Assembly: GCA_031979385.1 (NCBI GenBank)
Contig: DALZEF010000014.1
Location: 10,761-74,760, forward strand
Source of the DNA: Timonella sp031979385
Lineage (GTDB): Bacteria; Actinomycetota; Actinomycetes; Actinomycetales; Cellulomonadaceae
Reading direction: 5' to 3'
Length of the DNA stretch: 64,000 nt
A program made the position numbers and the translations under genes. The notes beneath the pieces are model-generated. The model was given only the letters and a program-made list of their open reading frames with translations, ran no database searches and was not told the DNA's origin. This document shows, piece by piece, positions 59,674 to 64,000 of the stretch; the stretch's first letter is position 1, and every line of letters begins with the position of its first letter.

Positions 59674-60074
59674 CAACTGCGTCCAATCGTGAGTGCCTGC
59701 TCGTAGGTGGAGCGGGCACGCTCCACCACTGCGGCGTTTGCCTGATAGGCACGCTGCGCCATGATGAGTTGTGTCATCTGCGAAGACATGTCAATTTCGG
59801 GGTAGCGGACGTAGCCGTCCTCGTTGGCCATGGGGTGGTCTGGTTCGTAGACAACGCGGCCTTCGGCCGTTCCGAGTTCGACGCCGGCAACGCGGGTTCC
59901 CTCGGTCTGGGTGGGGTATCCCGCAGCGGTTGCGATGACGTATTTGGCGCGGAAGGCTTCCTCGTCCATCGGGCGGACAGTGTTCAGGTTCGACAGGTTG
60001 TCAGAGACCGCGTCAATCCATTTGCGGTTGACGGTCATTCCGGTCGAGGCGATTCCAAGAGCGTCGAAAGTCAT
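59673..60074 (-). CDS. flgC: Flagellar basal-body rod protein FlgC
   Basis: The 133-residue proximal rod protein has an N-terminal helix (LGIASTGMTVNRKWIDAVSDNLSNLNT), the central PMDEEAFRAKYVIAT, GVELGTAEGRVVYEPDHPMANEDGYVRYPEIDMSSQM, and a C-terminal helix (LIMAQRAYQANAAVVERARST). It follows flgB with a 1-base overlap. Confidence 0.96.
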   Translation of the reverse strand: MTFDALGIASTGMTVNRKWIDAVSDNLSNLNTVRPMDEEAFRAKYVIATAAGYPTQTEGTRVAGVELGTAEGRVVYEPDHPMANEDGYVRYPEIDMSSQMTQLIMAQRAYQANAAVVERARSTYEQALTIGRS

Positions 60075-60415
60075 CAGCTGGTCCTCATCGCGGTGCGAAG
60101 GTTGGAGAACGTGCCATCGATCGCACGGGTGGCCACCTGGTAGCGCAGCACGGTGTCGATGTTCAACAGGGTTTCAGTGTCGAGGTTGACGTTGTTTCCA
60201 TCGAGCCGGGTTGGTTCGAGTGACAACTTCTGGGTGGCTTGTACGGCTCCGTTGCCTCGCTCGACCTGCCGAGCAAGTTCGTCCTCGAATTGGACGCGTG
60301 TTGCTTGGAAGTTCGGTGTGTTGATGTTCGCTATGTTGTTCGCGATGACGCGCTGGCGTAGCGCGAGGCTGTCTGCGGCGCTGTTGAGCGCAACGTAGGT
60401 CACTGAATCGAACAC
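60074..60415 (-). CDS. flgB: Flagellar basal-body rod protein FlgB
   Basis: The 113-residue protein is the proximal rod protein FlgB: SVTYVALNSAADSLALRQRVIANNIANINTPNFQATRVQFEDEL at the N-terminus and DTETLLNIDTVLRYQVATRAIDGTFSNLRTAM at the end. It is the first gene of the long flgB-flgC-fliEFGHIJ run. A GCCGATGAG element and a TAGGCCAAGGAT leader (60449-60499) precede it. Confidence 0.96.
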   Translation of the reverse strand: MFDSVTYVALNSAADSLALRQRVIANNIANINTPNFQATRVQFEDELARQVERGNGAVQATQKLSLEPTRLDGNNVNLDTETLLNIDTVLRYQVATRAIDGTFSNLRTAMRTS

Positions 60416-60448
60416 TGGTGCCCCTGAGTGGTTCGGTGGAGGCGGCCG

Positions 60449-60499
60449 ATCCTTGGCCTACATTTGTGAGCAATCCTTTGCTGCATCATGCTCATCGGC
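60449..60499 (-). promoter_or_regulatory. Shared motif pair upstream of flgB
   Basis: Minus strand: GCCGATGAG at 60491-60499, then TAGGCCAAGGAT at 60449-60460 about 31 bases downstream, the same pair and nearly the same spacing as ahead of flbD. Confidence 0.5.
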
Positions 60500-60622
60500 G
60501 CTGTCCATAACCCCATAAGGGTTTTTAGGGGACTGCTCCCCATAATAATTTCAACCCTGAAATAAAGGTGCTGGTCGTCTCTGATGTTTCACCCGAAAAA
60601 TTTGTATACCAGCAGAGTTCAG

Positions 60623-60678
60623 ATTGGCGACGACTCGGGCAGTTTTCGGCGCAGGGCACGTTCCAGCCCGCCCACGCA
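60623..60678. repeat. Repeat C copy between flgB and the FliT-like gene
   Basis: ATTGGCGACGACTCGGG, then CAGTTTTCGGCGCAGGGCACG and TTCCAGCCCGCCCA, matches the block at 33227-33285 upstream of cheB. Confidence 0.55.
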
Positions 60679-60699
60679 CCGCCCGATGGGCCAAAAACG

Positions 60700-60835
60700 T
60701 TCGGGGTGCCCACACTTTCTGTACCCACCCGGACCCCTTTTATGCCCTCCGAGTCAATGGGGCAAAGGTGCTCCGGGTGCACACACTTTATTCAGCCACC
60801 CGGAACGTTTTCAGCCCATCGAGTTTTAGGGCCCG
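60700..60835. repeat. Two family B repeat copies in tandem
   Basis: Copy at 60700-60755 (CCCACACTTTCTGTACCCAC, CCGGACCCCTTTTATGCCCT, CCGAG) is followed by a second at 60768-60835 (CACACACTTTATTCAGCC, ACCCGGAACGTTTTCAGCCC, ATCGAG). The rest of 60500-60881 has no gene. Confidence 0.6.
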
Positions 60836-60881
60836 CTCGTGTGCTGCTGTCTAGTGGCTACCGATGATACGAGGGGCTGGG

Positions 60882-61247
60882 TCAGCCGCTGGTGTCGAGG
60901 TAGACAGGGGCATCTGCCATACGAGTACTTGAGGCAGAGACTATTCCCAAGTGACTACGGATCTCCGCTTGAACCGCACGGACACGTGCCGCGAGGGAGT
61001 CCTGACGGTCAAGAAGCGCACCGGTACGTTCCGCGTACTCCTGCGGAAGCTGTCCCAATCTCGCAATATCCGCAGAGGCAAATGCGTCCTCAGCGGTTAA
61101 CTGCTCAATGCTTGAGGGCACATCAGTGCCTTCCTCGTCCTGCTCTGCAGACGTGAACATGTCATTAAGGGCACGCTCCACGAGATCCAGTGAGTTCTCA
61201 AGTTCGTCGAGATATTCGCTCCACGTGCGAGCCGAGGAAATGGCCAC
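60882..61247 (-). CDS. Small helical flagellar protein, FliT-like position
   Basis: The 121-residue protein is mostly helix (SARTWSEYLDELENSLDLVERALNDMFTSAE; LPQEYAERTGALLDRQDSLAARVRAVQAEI) and lies 1 base after fliS, where FliT or another export chaperone usually sits. Sequence similarity to FliT cannot be judged by eye. The start is ATG 61247, overlapping the fliS stop by one base (TGATG-like arrangement). Confidence 0.7.
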   Translation of the reverse strand: MAISSARTWSEYLDELENSLDLVERALNDMFTSAEQDEEGTDVPSSIEQLTAEDAFASADIARLGQLPQEYAERTGALLDRQDSLAARVRAVQAEIRSHLGIVSASSTRMADAPVYLDTSG

Positions 61248-61687
61248 TACGCCACACCTAAATCGCCAAGGCCGCCGCTGGAACTACCTACTGGTTTAGG
61301 AGCAGATTCCTGAGCGAGCGACGCCGCGGCCTCGTGCCACGCCATACGCAGCGGATCGATGATCCCGCGGCACTCTTGGATGTCGTCAATGTCCTTTGAG
61401 ACATTAGCCGCCATGAGCGCTGAGAACAGGTGCAGATAGAGCGCCTGCAAATTCTTAGCGCCTTCCCACGCATTGACATCGAGCGTGCCCATGAGTTCTT
61501 GAACAATATCCTGAGCATGTGTCAGGTGGGTGCTTGCACCACCGAGTTCGCCAGCCTTAATGGACTTGGTCGCACGGTCGAGGTCGAGCACCATGCGGTC
61601 GTAAAGCATGGTCACGAGCCGCGCTGGACTGGCGCTCATCACCGCGTCATGTAGAAACTGCTCACGCTGCTCTGAGGAAATGGACAT
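61247..61687 (-). CDS. fliS: Flagellar export chaperone FliS
   Basis: The 146-residue flagellin chaperone shows QREQFLHDAVMSASPARLVTMLYDRMVLDLDRATKSIKAG, the FliS signature near the N-terminus, then THLTHAQDIVQELMGTLDVNAWEGAKNLQALYLHLFSALMAANV. It prevents early flagellin polymerisation in the cytosol. It follows fliD after 52 bases on the same strand. Confidence 0.95.
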   Translation of the reverse strand: MSISSEQREQFLHDAVMSASPARLVTMLYDRMVLDLDRATKSIKAGELGGASTHLTHAQDIVQELMGTLDVNAWEGAKNLQALYLHLFSALMAANVSKDIDDIQECRGIIDPLRMAWHEAAASLAQESAPKPVGSSSGGLGDLGVA

Positions 61688-61739
61688 GTGTGATCCTTAC
61701 AGGGGTGCCAAAGCTTCTTAACTGCTGTGTTGGGAGACG

Positions 61740-63107
61740 TCAGCTGCTGCTGTTGAGGTTGGCCAACTGGCTCAATTGGCCGGACAGTTGCGACATGGTG
61801 CCCTGCATATTGGACAGGGCAACCTCCATCGCTGTGTAGGTTGCGCGCAAGGATGCCTCACGCAACTCAAGCCGGCGATCCCACTGCTCGATCTGCTGGT
61901 TGTATGAGGTTGAGAGCGATTGTTGGCTCTGAATGCGCAGCGTGATTGAGCCGTCATACTTGTCCGAGGCCGCCGTGGCCACAGCATCTACGCGGGAGCC
62001 AAGCTCCGCGAGAAACGACTGAGTTCCCTCAGGGTCGTTGGCCAGCGCTTCCTTGAACTTGGTCTCGTTGAAGGTGAAGTTACCGTCACGATCAAGTTCT
62101 ATGCCGATGGTGGACGGCGAGAAACCGTTGACCGGGTAGGACAGCGCATCGGAGATCTGGTTTGCGAGCATACGGGTTGCCGCGTCGCCGGTGAACAGCC
62201 CACCCGTCGTGGTGGTCTCACCACCAGAGCTGTCAACGGTTACCTTGGAGCGCGAGGAAATCTCACTGAGCACCTGTCCAACCTGACTGACCAGATTGGA
62301 GGCAAGTTTGGTGATGGCATCGGTGTCTTTGTTGACCGTGAGCGTGGTATCAGCATCAGCAGCCGCGTGTACCTTGGACACGGTCAGCGAGACGCCACCG
62401 GCGAGGTCCGCAAACGTGTTGGATGAACTCGTAACGACCGAGTCTGGTAGCCCCATACCCGGCCATAAGGTGATCTGAGCGTCCTGGGCAACGCGTACAT
62501 CTTGGAAATCCACGGAACCGTCACCAGAGGTAACCGCAAACTGTCCAGTTTCCTGGCCGGTAGCCGAGTTGGTGACTTGCAGGCGGGAGCCTCCGGCAGT
62601 AGTCACGACCGTAGCGCGCAAGCCGGAGTCGCCCTTGTTGATCGACTCGGCGACATCGGCAAGAGTAGCGTCCCCTGCCACATCAATCGACCATTCCTTG
62701 AAAGAGTCCGTGCCCGTAGCACCGGTTGTGAACGTGAACTGTCCACCGGTGACAAGGGATTGCACGTCCGTGATTGTCCCGGAAAGCGAGGACTGGCCCT
62801 GAGCCAGACGATCCACGCGGAAGGTGAGGTCCGTGATACTGGCGCTGTCTGATGCGGTAGCGGTTGCATGATCCGACGATACGTTTGCAGTCCACTTGGA
62901 GAAGGCATCGTTCTTGGTCAGGTTCTTCGCATTGTCTGCCAGCGAGGAGACCTTTGCATTGAGCGCCTGAAGTGCACTGATGAAGGTGTCGGTTGCGGAG
63001 AGCTTCTGCTTGATGTAAGTCTGGGGCACTGCCTCGATTTTCATAAACGACTCGATGAGCGCGTTGGTATCGAGGCCGGACGCGATTCCGCTGATTGACA
63101 TTCCCAT
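61740..63107 (-). CDS. fliD: Flagellar filament cap protein FliD
   Basis: The 455-residue cap protein begins MGMSISGIASGLDTNALIES with the FliD_N motif SGLDTNALIESFMKIEAVP. The middle has beta domains with polar Asp/Thr-rich loops, and the C-terminus has FliD_C (LRIQSQQSLSTSYNQQIEQWDRRLELREASLRATYTAMEVALSNMQ). ATG 63107 with GGAG six bases upstream is chosen over a TTG at 63119. The leader has an ACCGATGAG element at 63149-63157. Confidence 0.94.
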   Translation of the reverse strand: MGMSISGIASGLDTNALIESFMKIEAVPQTYIKQKLSATDTFISALQALNAKVSSLADNAKNLTKNDAFSKWTANVSSDHATATASDSASITDLTFRVDRLAQGQSSLSGTITDVQSLVTGGQFTFTTGATGTDSFKEWSIDVAGDATLADVAESINKGDSGLRATVVTTAGGSRLQVTNSATGQETGQFAVTSGDGSVDFQDVRVAQDAQITLWPGMGLPDSVVTSSSNTFADLAGGVSLTVSKVHAAADADTTLTVNKDTDAITKLASNLVSQVGQVLSEISSRSKVTVDSSGGETTTTGGLFTGDAATRMLANQISDALSYPVNGFSPSTIGIELDRDGNFTFNETKFKEALANDPEGTQSFLAELGSRVDAVATAASDKYDGSITLRIQSQQSLSTSYNQQIEQWDRRLELREASLRATYTAMEVALSNMQGTMSQLSGQLSQLANLNSSS

Positions 63108-63148
63108 GTCTAACTCCAAAGCGCTAAAGAGAACTTTTGTCTATACAT

Positions 63149-63157
63149 CTCATCGGT
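63149..63157 (-). promoter_or_regulatory. FliA-like -10 element upstream of fliD
   Basis: Minus strand ACCGATGAG, preceded by TAAT 15 bases upstream, a fair match to the sigma-28 pattern TAAA-N15-GCCGATAA. Confidence 0.5.
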
Positions 63158-63247
63158 GTCGCCTTACATTTCATTAGGAGGAAATAAGGGGTCTAGCGCC
63201 GTGCCAAGCACCATGTCGTTCACCAATGGTCAGTTATGGATAAAGCG

Positions 63248-63285
63248 AAGGGAGGGTGTTCCGTTGGCACGGAACACCCTCCCTT
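63248..63285 (-). terminator. Terminator between flagellin and fliD
   Basis: A 17-bp stem AAGGGAGGGTGTTCCGT with its complement around a 4-base loop, 28 bases past the flagellin stop. Confidence 0.85.
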
Positions 63286-63312
63286 ATGTAGCCAAAACCA
63301 GCTAACCCAAGA

Positions 63313-64000
63313 TCAGCGTAGGAGTGAAAGAACACCCTGTGGGATCTGGTTAGCCTGAGCGAGCATCGCCGTACCAGCCTGCGAGAGGATCTGGTTCTTA
63401 GTGAAGTTCATCATCTCCTGGGCCATGTCCGTGTCACGGATACGGCTTTCGGATGCAGACAGGTTCTCCACTGCAACGTTGATGTTCTTGATCGTGTGCT
63501 CAAACCGGTTCTGGTAAGCACCAAGCTCAGCACGAGCAGTCGACACGTCAGCGATCAATGCATCAATCGTGTTGACAGATGCCTGAGCGTTCACGTGATT
63601 GCTCACATCAAATGCATCGATCGTGTCATTCGCGCCCGGTGTACCCGGCGTTCCGGTGCCATCTTCGGTCAAGCGGAAGGTGCCGCCGTCGTTGACCAGC
63701 GTGTAGCCTTCGCCAGCTGCTGCATCCCGAACGTCGTTGAAAGCTGTACCATTGGCGAGACCAAGGGAAGTAGCACCGTTCAAGGCGGCAATGATCACAT
63801 CAAGATCCGTGTCCGCAGCAATTTCAGTGTCGGGAACAGCCGGAGTTCCACCTGCACCAGGAACAATCGTTCCGGTTGTGGCAACGTTACCGGTCACCGA
63901 GTCGAAACCAAGCGAAGCAGCGATGCTCGAAACGTTTGCGTTAGCAAGGTTCACGGTGATTGCCGAAGCAGTATCACCATCAGCACCAACCTGGAAGTTC
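63313..64000 (-). CDS. fliC: Flagellin, C-terminal part (cut by window edge)
   Basis: The frame is open from the right edge (codons from 63999, reading NFQVGADGDTASAITVNLAN) to the stop at 63313, so the N-terminal helix lies outside the window. The C-terminal D0/D1 region is the flagellin signature: LGAYQNRFEHTIKNINVAVE then NLSASESRIRDTDMAQEMM, then NFTKNQILSQAGTAMLAQANQIPQGVLSLLR. A central Gly/Thr/Ala/Asp-rich variable region (GTPGTPGANDTIDAFD) faces outward. CsrA in the cluster could regulate its translation. The symbol is used in the general sense. Confidence 0.95.
   Translation of the reverse strand, partial: NFQVGADGDTASAITVNLANANVSSIAASLGFDSVTGNVATTGTIVPGAGGTPAVPDTEIAADTDLDVIIAALNGATSLGLANGTAFNDVRDAAAGEGYTLVNDGGTFRLTEDGTGTPGTPGANDTIDAFDVSNHVNAQASVNTIDALIADVSTARAELGAYQNRFEHTIKNINVAVENLSASESRIRDTDMAQEMMNFTKNQILSQAGTAMLAQANQIPQGVLSLLR

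Overview
The window looks like a chromosomal contig from a motile Gram-positive actinobacterium, probably of the Micrococcales (Cellulomonas/Jonesia-like). The basis is GC-rich coding sequence, an IdeR-type DtxR regulator with the full set of metal ligands, a c-di-AMP (ydaO-type) riboswitch ahead of a secreted NlpC/P60 hydrolase, the neighbourhood of FmdB protein, 5-formyl-THF cyclo-ligase, Glp/MoeA and GNAT, and flagellar genes without P- or L-ring genes. The assignment to genus level is inference. Two 100-base N runs (4623-4722 and 20192-20291) sit inside tandem repeats and are probably assembly gaps.

Layout. 1-1680 is an AT-richer accessory end: the tail of an ISL3-type transposase, a small secreted metzincin-like protease whose signal-peptide region is interrupted by an in-frame stop, and a lipoprotein. 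1687-29000 is mostly housekeeping. It holds aldehyde dehydrogenase, a membrane protein, a GNAT, Glp/MoeA, 5-FTHF cyclo-ligase, a FmdB-like protein, a lipoprotein, a SAF-domain protein, MscL, a 1.5-kaa helicase/nuclease-like protein with eroded ATPase motifs, tRNA-Arg(CCT), an OsmC protein, a tandem universal stress protein, the NlpC/P60 hydrolase, DtxR/IdeR, SerC, an MFS exporter with its MarR regulator, ManA and an NCS2 purine permease.

29184-64000 is one large flagellar and chemotaxis locus, almost wholly on the minus strand. Read in transcription order from the right edge it is: flagellin (partial), fliD, fliS, a FliT-like small gene, flgB, flgC, fliE, fliF, fliG, fliH, fliI, fliJ, a C40 peptidase, fliK, flgD, flgE, [inserted gene], flbD, motA, motB, fliL, fliM, fliN/Y, fliO, fliP, fliQ, fliR, flhB, flhA, an FlhF-like gene, csrA, cheA, cheW, cheB, cheR, cheY, cheX, cheY, cheX/C-like. 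Most junctions overlap by 1-4 bases or more, so translation is probably coupled. The locus encodes filament cap and chaperones, rod and hook, MS-ring, switch, export gate, ATPase, stator and a che pathway ending in CheX-type phosphatases.

The most unusual structure is at 48744-50116. A single plus-strand DUF559/AbiEi-like gene lies between flgE and flbD, flanked by near-perfect inverted repeats of about 153 bp. Each repeat encodes the last 18 codons of that gene, so inversion would keep the reading frame intact. Other noteworthy points are several dispersed intergenic repeat families, a shared promoter/leader motif ahead of flbD and flgB, an FlhF homologue without a P-loop lysine, and a CheA with two CheW-like domains.
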